This document shows positions 24,541-35,340 of a DNA stretch of 64,000 nt, one piece after another. A program made the translations under genes and the position numbers. Location: assembly GCA_026419785.1 (NCBI GenBank), contig JAODTK010005833.1, positions 186,001 to 250,000 on the forward strand, read 5' to 3'. Position 1 is the stretch's first letter. Each line of letters opens with the position of its first letter. A model generated the notes under the pieces. The model did no database searches and was not told the origin of the DNA. It saw nothing but the letters and a program-made list of their open reading frames with translations. The DNA is from Sclerodactyla briareus (lineage: Eukaryota; Echinodermata; Holothuroidea; Dendrochirotida; Sclerodactylidae).

Positions 24541-25275
24541 TTTTTCATATTTTGCTCCAGTCCCACGTGTGCAAGGAGGCAGCAGGTGCCTTACGTATAT
24601 GAGTCAATCGAGATACGAACGTCGATATCCCGTACTGATCACTCGATTGCTCTGGGCTTCTAATCTGGTTATGTGTATGGAGCTCTGGTGACTTACCAAA
24701 AAAAAAGTTCCTGTATGGAGAAGAAAATGGGATAGTCAGAGCTACATGTGGGAGGGGATTCTTCTTTACTTACTCTTCTCTTCTCCGCCAGATTTTCGAC
24801 TGTGTGTAGGCGGTGCGTAGAGAGTATCCTTGAACACTTTGTGGTGATGCGGCATTAATGACGCATTGGTACACGTCTGATTTTGCCTACCGATTGTCGT
24901 TCCATGATATTCTAATGTATTAATGCTGCTGTGGCCATTTGCTATCTCTGTTAACACTATCTACAACATTTTCGGACACTTTCGGTGTTTGTGCTCAGGT
25001 AAGTCAGACTTTATTGGTCTCTTGCCACATTCGTATATATGGAATCCTAGCCTGAGGGACTCAGGTTACGGGCCCTGCATATAGGTCTGATCCTCTGAAG
25101 GCAATTGTAAACTGAATTACACATAGGATATACATTTGGACAATAAATGGTTCGCCCATCACGGCCAGATTACCAAGTAGGTTTCCGGTATAGTGCATTT
25201 ACGAGTAATTTTCCAACAATTGTCTGTAAATTACACAAGTAACGATAACTTACAGGCAGCCAGTTTTTGTCCGAG
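24541..25275. other. Unique-looking sequence between repeats
   Basis: A 63-codon minus frame (24,766-24,957) lacks any recognised domain. No other content identified. Confidence 0.3.
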
Positions 25276-25279
25276 TCTG

Positions 25280-25921
25280 GTTCAGTCTGGTCAGTGAGTG
25301 TGCGGGAAAACCCTCCTTTGTGACAATGGTTTCAGTGCGCACCATATAATATCGCTATCGTGGTTTAAACAGTTTCGCCTGAGTCAGGTCGGGCCAATAT
25401 TCGTGTACATCCCGACCCGCTATACAGGTCTGGCCAGAGGAGGCTGCAGTAGCTCCACTACACTGGAAACCCAAAATGGTCTGATGGACACCCTTGAAAG
25501 CTAGGACAGATATTGTCAATCTTGACGAACCTACGAAGTGGTAGCGCCTATTGTACTGAGGAACTTTACTTACGTTGCCTCTGGTCTACCAAACTACTAG
25601 CCATGCATGAGGCTTATCAGGCTACAAGGAAATCGTCCTACCTTCTTCACTGCCCATGTTTCCCCTCCACCACACACAAACACTAACACACTAGACTCTC
25701 CAAACTTATTCCATTTAGACATTTCTTGTAACTACATCGAAGTAATGACATATAAAAACAAAGTCTGTCTCCTTTGGTAGTAAAAATGTTAGGTACTTTA
25801 TAAGCCGTATCTAAGGAAATAGGGGGAAAGTCTATGGTACAGAGAATGCTCGGCAATGACTCTGGTGTCATACAGAATTGTACATTGCGGGGCCTCGCCT
25901 TGAAGTCCATCATATAATTAA

Positions 25922-25957
<36 letters not shown>

Positions 25958-26470
25958 GAATAATAATAAATACTTCTGTATGTATTTCTTTAATATCATT
26001 CAATTCATACTATTGTTTTATGATTTTGTTGTTTGCAAATCACTGAATATATTTCAATTTGTTTGAAGCCCCCAAAAAACTGCTCAAGTCAATTATTAGC
26101 AAAAGGACCACCACACTAACGTCATTGTATCTCCCACAATGTCATCAGTATTTCTATACAAGCTGGAATGAAGCAGGCAACACACCCGATAGCGAGGCCC
26201 GCCTGAACAGCTTCAAACTTCAAAACTGCCCTCCGATAAACTTGTGAGCTCGTAATAGGTTGGGTTTTCAGTGTGTACACCTAAATATGTGATTATTGTT
26301 GTGGCCCCTGAATGTTGGTGAATTGCCAACTTCAAGTGACAAGTCTATTTATTATCGGAGTCATATTGTTTTATTAATTGTTTACATTGTAATCAGCCCC
26401 CTAAAATAATAATTAACTAATGATAAGTAATAATAACAAACTTCTCGTGGACACACTTGCTATTGTTTAA
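25280..26470 (+). repeat. Duplicated unit, right copy
   Basis: This is a direct, diverged copy of 22,350-23,880 about 2.9 kb away, with its own AAT tract at 25,920-25,972. It lacks the block equivalent to 22,750-22,880. A minus frame at 25,683-26,003 shares a run of similar residues (TTK-x-D-x-LCFYM and PPISL-x-x-AY-x-VP) with the frame in the left copy. The unit ends where a LINE reverse transcriptase fragment begins. Confidence 0.85.
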
Positions 26471-26474
26471 GGTT

Positions 26475-26885
26475 GAGGAATTACCTGTCCCGTTTTTCCG
26501 CCATCAATGCAGGTACCCCCCAAGGTTCAGTGCTCAGCCCCCTATTATACACATCTATGTAAATGACCTTCCAAACGGCCCAACTTCCAATGTTGAATTT
26601 CCCCAATTTGCTGACGACATTGCAATGTGGTCCACCTCCATCAGCGCCTTTTTTTATGTTTAAAAAAAAAACCTCCAAAAGACTATAATTAATATGAGAA
26701 AGTGATGTTGCCAGTGGCGTATTAAAATCAATTCAAATAAGTATATTTCAAATCAATAAACAACAAAACAAAGTCACGTTGCATAGTAGCACACCTGTTC
26801 AACATTCCCATCCCTCAAGTAGAAGTTGCCAAATTTCTAGGGATAACGCATGATAGTAAATAGAATTTTGACCCTCACATCACTC
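26475..26885 (+). mobile_element. LINE reverse transcriptase fragment
   Basis: Frames together give AINAGTPQGSVLSPLL, IYVNDLPNG, FADDIAMW (RT catalytic box, about 26,595-26,635) and, 150 bases on, FLGITHDSK and FDPHI (about 26,835-26,880). This is the order in Jockey/I-group ORF2 proteins, from motif B through motif C to the thumb. At least three frameshifts and stops show decay. The fragment begins just inside the end of the duplicated unit and stops abruptly at a Penelope-like element of opposite strand, so it is a piece left by later insertions. Confidence 0.88.
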
Positions 26886-27600
26886 TCAGGTTTTCCAATA
26901 GAGTGGCCGGCGAGATTGAAATGTTTCGCCACCAAAGGTGCCCAGTTTTTAGGTTTTGATTGCTGATCGGTGTTGAGTCATTCTCATTCTCGGAGTGTTT
27001 GCTCCCCCCCCCCCTCCCGATGTGCTGTATTCCGCAGATGCTACAGTAAATTAGGTAGATCAGGTTTCCAGAGAGACAGTCAATGGTCTGTCTGATGTTT
27101 GTAGACCCGTGATGTCTGGGAACGTTTGAATGAAGTTATGGTGTCAACCATTTCAAGGGTTTTGTAGTTAGTTTGGGGGGGCCAAGGGCGGACTGGAGTT
27201 ATGTTGCTCACTCTGCTCGCGAATTTTCACGAACTTGGCCTGGGTTGCTGGGTCGGGTGTATGAAATGACAGGGGGTTCAGGAAACACGGATTTGAGGCT
27301 GGCCAGCGGAGGGAGTTTGGGGTGGTATTCATATACTAGAGGTACACTTTGTGGAGGGGTCATGCGTTTTGTACGTCAGAGTGTCATACCGTGGAGTTTC
27401 TCTCGCTTTTTGTATTGCCTTTTCAATGATCCCGCGGAAGAGAGTAATCCTCTTTGGAGTGTTTTGACAGTTCCTTACCCCAAATCAGCAAAACTCAGCG
27501 GGAGGGCTTGACTGTAGGGATGTTTTCCGGCCACAGTGGGTGAGTGGGCAGTTACGATGGGCAGGAAGTTGGTTCGTCAGGGGGTTTGATTGAAACAAAT
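26885..27600 (-). mobile_element. Penelope-like element: linker and GIY-YIG endonuclease (relic)
   Basis: Minus-strand reading from about 27,500 down gives RVPLVVEYHP-like words, VFPEPPVISYTRPSN (about 27,250), then YLIYCSICGIQHIG (about 27,030-27,070), HRSAIKT (about 26,960) and LVAKHFNLAGHSIGKP (about 26,890-26,935). This is the order at the C-terminal end of Penelope-like proteins. The endonuclease nicks target DNA and the reverse transcriptase copies the RNA there. A G/C run near 27,010 and several frameshifts disrupt it. The plus-strand frame at 27,173-27,511 is a shadow. Confidence 0.85.
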
Positions 27601-30150
27601 GTTTGAGGCTCAGTCTTTTCAGGGGTCAGAGTATGTCAGAAAGTAGACACTGTCGGCAGTGAACTTGATAGTAGCAAAGAACTTTTATGGACAAGAAATG
27701 AAACTGGCCGAAGAAAGTGTAACGCTCAGAGCTATTGCGCAATCGGATGATGGCCTGCAGAGCTGTGCATATTCTGAAAACTGCACGATGCCGCGCAGCG
27801 CATGTAGATGCACTTTGCGCAACACACACTATGTCGAGAGAACTAGCGGTGAACCCAAAAGAGGCCCTACGAACGGGGCAAAATTGCTTCGAACAGTCAG
27901 GAAAATGTGTGGATTTGTCAAAAACGGATTACAATATGAAGAGATCGTTGGTTCATAGTCCATAATACGAGCTAGTGATGATTTGAAGTTTATAATTAGT
28001 AATTAGAATATGACATGATATGGGATTTACCGAGAGATAGCCAAAGGGTAATTTTTATATTGTCACGATAACGATAACACTTAACCCTAGGCCCGTAGCT
28101 TGGGTGTAAATAGTGACAAAAACGTCAGATTTTCGTCAACTTTTTTTAGCTCCTGTCGTCCTGGCGTCAATTATTCAGTCTTGGCCTGACCTAAATTCGT
28201 AAGGAAGTTGTCTAGCTATTGAATACAAATCTGAGGGAGGCATTGTTTCTTCCCCCTTAGCTAAGCTTTCTTCATTGTGCCAGCTTCTTATGCTTGCTAC
28301 AACTTACAAGACCGTACGTGCGAAAGCCCAGGCGTTTCTTGCCTGTATCTCATGTTATTGACCCGTGGTGTCGGCTCCTCAAAGTCTAAAAAAATCTGAT
28401 TGACAAGAAAATGGGGGGAGGGGGACTCTTCAAATTGGGAGGGCATCCAACTCGTTGTGTTTTGACCAAGTGTATGTACGGCTCAACAGCAGACGTACGG
28501 CTCAATGGCAGGGAATGCTAGCATTATTGATGTGGTGTCCGGCTCAGTAATAGGGAATGATCGCATTATCGACCCGTATCTCCGGATCAATAGGCCCCAT
28601 CTAATGATAAAGGTATAGTTATGATAACGAACAATCTATTTTGGTGATATTGGAACTATCTTTAACATTCCATTAACCTTTGATAGGTATACATTAAAAT
28701 ATTGTACATTTGACATCTGTGTACTGTGAAAGGTTACTGGCATGCCCCCCCCCCTAGGGCCTGATTAGGCCTAGACCCTGTCATCAGCTGAGAATATATT
28801 GAGGCCTACCTATCCCCACCATGCACAAAGGTATGTAACATTTCAAGTGTCCACATATTCTGTCATGCATGGTTAATGATTGTTCCCTGAGGACTGAGAA
28901 AACAACCTCAGAAGTGAAATTCAGTTCTTAAGTTAAATTTAGAAACATCTGCATCCCATGCCGAAGGGTATGCATTTTCCTGTTAACATGAGGAGACAGA
29001 CACTAACAGCCCAGCTCCACTAGTCGATATGAATATAATTTTATCGACCCCTTCCTCCACTGGGATTTTCCAAGTATGTAATGGTAGACTGCAGAATGTG
29101 CATTTAGTGCACTGATACTAAACAGAGTGGGAGTGCCTGCCATTAGATGCAGCATGACCAATTAACATACACCACTTCCCCATAACACTAACACCTTCGA
29201 ACAGCATGCGCTCGCCAACATATTCTGTGTTGCATTAGGCACCTGTTGTTGTTATATGATGAAATATACATGTATCTTCTGTATGACAGCATTATGAGTA
29301 GGCCTATGCAGGGAGTAGGAAAGAGTGTTTAACACGGAAAATTACTGATGATAGTTCAGCTGTCACAGAATCGGTATTATCCAGGCAAAGGTATTTTGAA
29401 CAAAAAAATCCACTGAGATTGTGACTTTTGATATTAACCAGAGATATTATCTTTAGTTTACAAACTTAGCGATGGCTGATCGTAATGCTTATTGGTGATG
29501 CAATACCCTCATCACGTTCCCCGCAGTGTTGGAACAAACTTCACAATTATTTGCTGGGCTGAGACCATCAATTTGGTGAAAGGCTACGCAACAGAGCACA
29601 CCCTCCTCCCCCCCCCCCCCCCCTCCCATTTCAATGGGGAATGTTCTTTGAAGCGGATCGACAGTCGACTACTAAATATGGTTTTGTGAACGTGAAGTTT
29701 GTTGAAACTACTTTGACTCGACTGTGTAATTGTGTTATGCCTAGGTGCCATGCCTGCATAAGTTATGTCACAACCATGAAGGATCAGCCCAACATTTCGT
29801 GCTTCAGCACAATTGTGTTCAAGGGGACTAGCCCTACTCAATTTGAAGTGACGACCACATGATCATTGTGAGTTCAAAAACCCACTTGACTTGCCCACTT
29901 CCTTATTCACAATTTGCTATTTTCTCAAGCCTACTGCGAATTGTGCCCGTTACACGTTCCATGCAAGGGGGAGATGGAACTGAAAGATGCTACCTCTTCT
30001 TCGTATTTTTAAAATGCTCGATCAGCGTTCATATGCTATGCACTCATTGGCAGAAGATGCCATAACGGTGTGGACTTACAATTAGTTCATACTTTTAACG
30101 CTGTGAGGAAAAAAACTACGTATGAGGGCGCGCTGTTCTCAGACCACGTG
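27601..30150. other. Interval between two Penelope-like parts; nothing recognised inside
   Basis: About 2.5 kb with AT-rich sequence, C runs (28,746; 29,608-29,628) and short frames. The plus frame at 27,659-27,958 (99 codons) has unremarkable composition and no known domain. The missing Penelope RT C-terminal region (catalytic box and thumb) was not found here, so this may be an insertion or replaced sequence. Confidence 0.4.
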
Positions 30151-30940
30151 GATCATACTCCCATAATGCGGGTACTTAAGGAAATTGAGTAATAATAATG
30201 TTGGCGTTCCATAACATGAAACGTAGCCATATCAAGGTTTGTGGCTTGTTGGGAAAGGAATTTACTTTCCAGGCTCCCCGATGACAGATTGGCGAAGGAC
30301 GGGCCATGATGCGTACCCATGCAGTTCCAGTGGATTGAAGATAGTGTCTGTGTCAAAATAATTGTCCGCAGTGAGGAATGAGGGTATGAGGCAAGCTCCG
30401 TTTTTTTGATAGGAGTTTTGCCAGGGGGTGCGCTCGGAGGATGAGGTACAAGCAGCAATTCTTCCACATTGAGGAATGTGGTGTACAAGGACGACACGTC
30501 GGGAGTGGCTGGGAGCGTGTCAGGGGTCTTTGGTGTTTCCGATTTTCTGTAAAATCTGTGGTTGTCCTGACATACGAATGGAGTGCTGACCATGTGCTTG
30601 GAATTAAGAGGTCCACAAATGTCGAGAACTTCTCAGGGCTGATTACCATATGCCGAGATAATGGGTTCCCTGGATTACATTCCTTGTGAATTTTGGGTAG
30701 GAAGTGAAGCGGCCAGACTTCTGGTGTGCAGTTGTATAATCTTTTGACCAACGGTGGCCTAATGGAGCATTAGGAAAACCATATTTTGAATGATGTTTTT
30801 ATCAATTTGAGCTGTTTTATTTTAGCATTAGATCTGAAATCTAATGCCTGGTATGGTGTTTTGGGAGAATTCAATCAGCGCCCCATGGCCACAGCGGCCC
30901 ATCTTTTGTCCAAGTTTGATCACGATATCGTCGCGGTGAC
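30150..30940 (-). mobile_element. Penelope-like element reverse transcriptase (relic)
   Basis: Minus-strand reading from about 30,940 down gives IVIKLDK-like and 'VAMGR' words, FLPKIHKECNPGNP (about 30,685), FVDLLIPS (about 30,605), TPDVSSLYT (motif A, about 30,470) and GTHHGPSFANLSSGSLE (motif B, about 30,270). Two overlapping minus frames carry most of it: 30,353-30,751 and 30,153-30,593. LPKIHK and DVSSLYT are signatures of Penelope-like elements, which are telomerase-related retroelements. The catalytic YIDD region and thumb are missing at the lower end. It is in the same orientation as the endonuclease part at 26.9-27.6 kb. Confidence 0.88.
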
Positions 30941-31975
30941 GTAGCAGGCCATGGTTTGCCTCGCGGTTTTGTCGAGGTTGTCACGAAATCACGAATTCTC
31001 CTGCTCGGGAAGTGGTTTTTTTGACATCTTCGGATGTGATATATAATATAATTATATTGATATTCGCAGTAATTGAGGCTTCTTCAGGACATTTACAATA
31101 CTTTTGTCCTAACTACAAACTTCGCGGATATGCCGAAATGTATGATTGCTTAAAATTGAACACGCGTATAAGGCATTTGTTAACATGATTTGACGTACAA
31201 CAATAGCACGTCGTAGTGACTTTCTCCCAAATGATTGGTGCTTTCCTGGTAGGGCCTTAACACTTAAATCGCAGCCCGGAAGAAATAGCGTGTTCGATAG
31301 TGACCGCTTTGCAAACAAAAATCCGGGTTCGGGTTTTTTTTCCTGGTGACTGTGCTTGCAGTTGCCAGTCTTCGAGGCCTTGGGCTCAACTTAATGCATG
31401 TTTTTCTAATGTTTGTTTTTGGGAGTTTTTGCAATCAGTCTGGCGTCTCCGTTTTCCAGAAAGTAACTCCGCTCCTGGAAGACGTAAAAAATCGTCTTTT
31501 TCGAGGGGACGTCAAATAATACAGTGGTCAAACCATCGAACTCGAGTGCAGGATCACCATCATCACAGCAATTCAATTGACTTGTGGCACATGCTAATGG
31601 CGTTTGTTATGACCTTCTCTTCGTCGAAAATTGATCAGTGGAAAATACAGCCTCCTGGGCAGCCTCCTGGTCCGAGGAAATAATCCTGCTTACTGACTCC
31701 AGAGCAACAATAGATGGCGAATCAAGGTCAGCCCCTCTCACTAACTCTTAGATGGAGAGCGCAACATTGAGGCATCTCAGCCTGTTGTCGTGTTTCGGGG
31801 TGTTTGGGGGGGGGGGGGAATCCCCTATTCTGACAATTCTGCTTATTTTTTTATTTCTTTGTCTTCTTGAGCGAATGTCGATGGCAATTGTGTTAATATC
31901 AAGAACTCGTGACATAGCGTTTCCAGTTCCCCCTGTACCCGTAATGCGTAAAACTTATCCTTCTAGTTCTGTTTT
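30941..31975. other. Sequence upstream of the Penelope-like relic; no gene recognised
   Basis: Short frames on both strands (minus 31,109-31,318; plus 31,300-31,683) have no recognisable domain. A G run lies at 31,805-31,819. The decayed 5' part of the Penelope-like element may extend into 30,940-31,300, but I could not read family motifs there. Confidence 0.3.
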
Positions 31976-31984
31976 TCCCAGGCA

Positions 31985-32280
31985 AAAAAATCGCTCATCA
32001 CTGTTTTGAACCCGCTCCAATTCGCTCCAGCCCCCGAACTTCCACCCCTTGCCAAGGTTTATTTCCCACTCTTCAAGTCTATACCCTTGACTCTTCACAG
32101 GTGGAAGGGAGAGAATGTAGCCACTACTGAGGTTGGGACAAAAGGTCTAATCGAAGGTTAGTATGGACATGTAATTCTTGTTTTACAGACCTATCAAAGT
32201 TTTTCGTCAACAAAGTCTGGCTGAGGGGATGGTTGAAGAGAACTGCAAGTGTTCCAATAAACGCTTTGCGTTCGAACTAA
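31985..32280 (+). repeat. Dispersed repeat, copy 2 (partner at 5,855)
   Basis: It begins 'aaaaatcgctcatcactgttttga' and continues with 'aaggtttatttcccactctt', 'ctcttcacaggtggaagg', 'ccactactgag' and 'gttgaagagaactgcaagt', in the same order as copy 1. It is shorter inside and shows point differences throughout. Confidence 0.75.
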
Positions 32281-33240
32281 TGTCTTATTTCTCTTTTAAA
32301 AACAAACAGTGAATAAATATATACCCCGCTTTAGGTAGCTTCAACCGCTGTGGGTAATAGTCTATATGTATGTTTTGTCGTCTGCAGCATGATCATTCCT
32401 GGATGAGGTAAGAATATTCTGGGGGTTTATAGTGTGTTGTTAATGCCAAGTACAGCCCCTCCCGCAGGGTTTTTTTTAGGACAACTTTGATCTGAAATCA
32501 CGGGGAACAGTCGTAGATCACTTTATGATGAGTAAATGATCCCTCTTTTATGAGGTCAGGTCGAAGCCATCAAGAGGGAAGAGGGACAAGGTATGAGAAA
32601 TATTGGTAAAACCAATTATTCAAGAATGTTGTCCGATCAAGTGAACGTCGGATTGAGCGCCCCTATTTGAGGAACAGTGAACTCCAATTATGTTTTTAGA
32701 CCTCCGCTGGATGGAAAAGGCGCTCATATTTGTATGGGGGCTCCCATATTGGGAACATGATCTATGCTGTTTAGTGGTTCGGTTGAATGAAATGAAAAGT
32801 TTGTTGAGATCAAAGGAGGAAGGTAAGAGTGAAGAGGTATGTTCACCCAATAGGTCCAGAATCTGGCCCGAAGTTGAAATTTGGAGTGCGGTTTCCTTAT
32901 GGAAAGTGCACGAACCCTATTGTAGAAAGTGGTAATATTTTGGTAACAAACGAGAAGAGTGGTGAAAATCGATATCTGGCCAATCGTACCTAGACACCCA
33001 AACCTTAATCCTATCTGGGATGGATCAGGCTAAACGCGACTAGTCACAATCATTTCTTCTTGGACGGTGAGCTTTTCTGTGGAAAGTATATCGACTCTCT
33101 TATTTGCCGGACCGGGGGGGGGGGGGCTATTAAAACGAGCAATTGTAAAAAATGTATTTTGGTCAGTTCTAGTCCGTTAGGGCGAGACCCAACCTCATGC
33201 GCGGGTGGGGTTCCCTGGAAAGAGGCACATGATCAATGAT
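32281..33240. other. Unique-looking sequence
   Basis: No gene recognised. A G run occurs at 33,114-33,127, which is a likely assembly-error position. The 81-codon plus frame at 32,690-32,935 is Trp-rich but has no known domain. Confidence 0.3.
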
Positions 33241-33244
33241 TGAG

Positions 33245-33745
33245 GGTGGAGGAATGGTAGAGTTGTATCAGTGACCATTTTGCAAGCAGATATTACAGGT
33301 TCGAAATTCAGCAAGCAGTCAGCGGCAGGTTTCTCCCCTTAGGTGGCTGCTACTTGCCAGTTGCAATGGGCGAGGTCTCGGTCCTCACTTCATGGTTCGG
33401 CTGTTTATGCAGTGGACTTCTTAGTACTTGAGGTTTGATACGAGATATTGCAAATAAGCATTGTTGTAAGCAGTCACGTTTGAATGATCTTGAACTTTCG
33501 CTCCTCCAGGGTCTAAGAAAGTGGTCGGGTTCTGTGTTTACTAAACGTCCTTTCGGATGGGGGGGTGGAGGATGTGACATGGCGGTCCGGGCGCAGGTGG
33601 GGGTTGCTTGCACCCCTACCTCAATAGCCTTAATGACACTAGTCAAGAAGAAGAGAAGGCTAGTCATCGCCCGGTGCTCATGTTACGAGGTATCCTTGAT
33701 AGCCTTACTTGACTTCTGCACAGTATGATTCAAATCAAATTAAAA
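33245..33745 (+). repeat. tRNA-headed SINE, copy A
   Basis: The head has an A-box-like 'gaatggtagagttgtatcagtg' and a B-box-like AGGTTCGAAATTC (33,297-33,309). The body shares 'ctcctccagggtctaagaaagtggtc', 'cgtcctttcggatggg', 'gtcaagaagaagagaaggctag' and the tail 'tcaaatcaaattaaaagcaaa' with copy B at 34,050 and copy C at 57,600. Pol III-type internal promoter boxes at one end and an A-rich tail at the other are the SINE hallmarks. Confidence 0.75.
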
Positions 33746-34049
33746 GCAAATCTATATTGTTTTAGAGTCCAGGTCACATGTCATCTGACGTCACTAGAGA
33801 GCAAACTGGGCCTATCTTTTCCGATCATTTGGCTGAATTGGTACGGCTACATTTCCATGGGAAGACACGACTCATCCAGTGTTGTCCTGTACCGTTGGGA
33901 TTAGTGATTGATGGGAGTACTTGCCATATTGAAACATATCACACTTTGATACGTTGTCCTTAGACAGCCCTTTGATGTCGATGAATGGCTGTTGAGATGG
34001 ACCGTTTTTAAGAAAAAATAATGAAAAAACCCTCCATGATGTACACCTA

Positions 34050-34540
34050 GGGCGGAGAATAGAGAGCGGTTGTATCAGTGTCGCTTGGAATGCAACAGGT
34101 CCCGGGAGTGCGAATCGAATCCCAGCCATCAGCACGGGGTTTTCCAGAAGTGGCTGTGTATTTGCAGTGACGGGGTGTTCCTGGTCTCAGGTTCCTGGTC
34201 CTGATGTTGAGCAGTGGGGTTGGTAAGTTCGGGGGGTTGTTTCGGGTGCGCACTTGCAAAGGATATGAGCAGTGACGCGACATCTTACGACTCCTCCAGG
34301 TCTGAGAAAGTGGTCAGGTCCTGGATTCACTGATCGTCCGTCGGATGGGACGTTAAATTGCGGTCCCTGGAGCAGGGATTGGTGATCACTCCTGCCTCGA
34401 TATCATCTGAGAACGAGTCGGGAAGAGAAGGCGAGTTGCCGCGGTGTCCATTCCACGATAATAAAAATTGGTTAGGGGTTCCACGATGAGTCAAATTGGC
34501 TTAATGAACACGTAGCAATCAAATCAAAGCAAACCCTGTC
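34050..34540 (+). repeat. tRNA-headed SINE, copy B
   Basis: The A-box-like 'gagcggttgtatcagtgtcg' (34,064) is followed about 45 bases on by GCGAATCGAATCCC (34,110). The body contains 'cagcacggggttttccagaagtggc', 'ttcctggtctcaggttcctggtcctg' and 'aagtggtcaggtcctgg', then 'cggtccctggagcagg' and the tail 'gcaatcaaatcaaagcaaa'. It is the most complete match to copy C, which lies inverted 23 kb away. The 300-base gap from copy A is unique sequence. Confidence 0.8.
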
Positions 34541-35340
34541 CTGGAATTGTATGGAACCACGTCAGGAACAGTCCTAAACAGGGTTGGATGAAAGACACCT
34601 ATTCGGCAGTTTCCTTCTAGGATGTACACCCGTCTTGGAGTTTCAATGATACCAAGCAATGCCTAGGACGTGGTGATAAAACAATATTAACTTACCAATA
34701 TGACTTGGAATTGACCTTTGATGACCAACACCGTTCAAAAACGTAATCCTCTTTGATGTACACATGGTCACACGGTCCTATCAATAAAAGTGGTCACAGG
34801 AACATATGTATTTGGCAGTTTCATGCCCATTAGTGACCTTTAATAGGACTTCAATGACAGCAGTTTCCTGGGAAATGGTAATCTCGATGGTGTACGGTGT
34901 GCTGAAAATTCCACAATGCAATCATGTCACTGTAAGTGGTTTCAAAATTTCGTATTTCTGTTCCAAGGGACCTCGAATTGACCTTTGAAGACATGGAAGT
35001 GTTTCATGAGAAATTTTACTGCTGAGATATATATGCGCAAAGTGAAGCATAGGCAATTTCCAATAACATCGCCAAGTGGCATTGGATCTTGCTCCTCTTG
35101 TGAATGAAACCAGGTGCCCGAGAAGCGGCGAGCTTGTTCATGCATTTCTCACCCGGAGCTCTACACATTATAGAAAAAAACAAAAAACAGGTTTCATATG
35201 CTATTGCCTACAACTTGAAATTATAAGCACATTTCCTCAGGACTTGACCTTTGACTTCATAATCATCATTATAGTTGAACTCAGTTCTGGATTTTTCGGA
35301 GAAACCCTGCTACGACAAATACCCACATCGTGACTGCTCT
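34541..35340. repeat. GGTCA-family repeat block
   Basis: Phrases such as 'gaattgacctttgatgac', 'gtgacctttaatagg', 'ggcagtttcatgcccattagtg' and 'gacttgacctttgacttc' recur at about 150-250-base spacing. They match words at 50.5-50.9 kb ('gaatgacctttgatgacatgacgg'). The block is more diverged than those at 41 and 56 kb. Confidence 0.55.
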
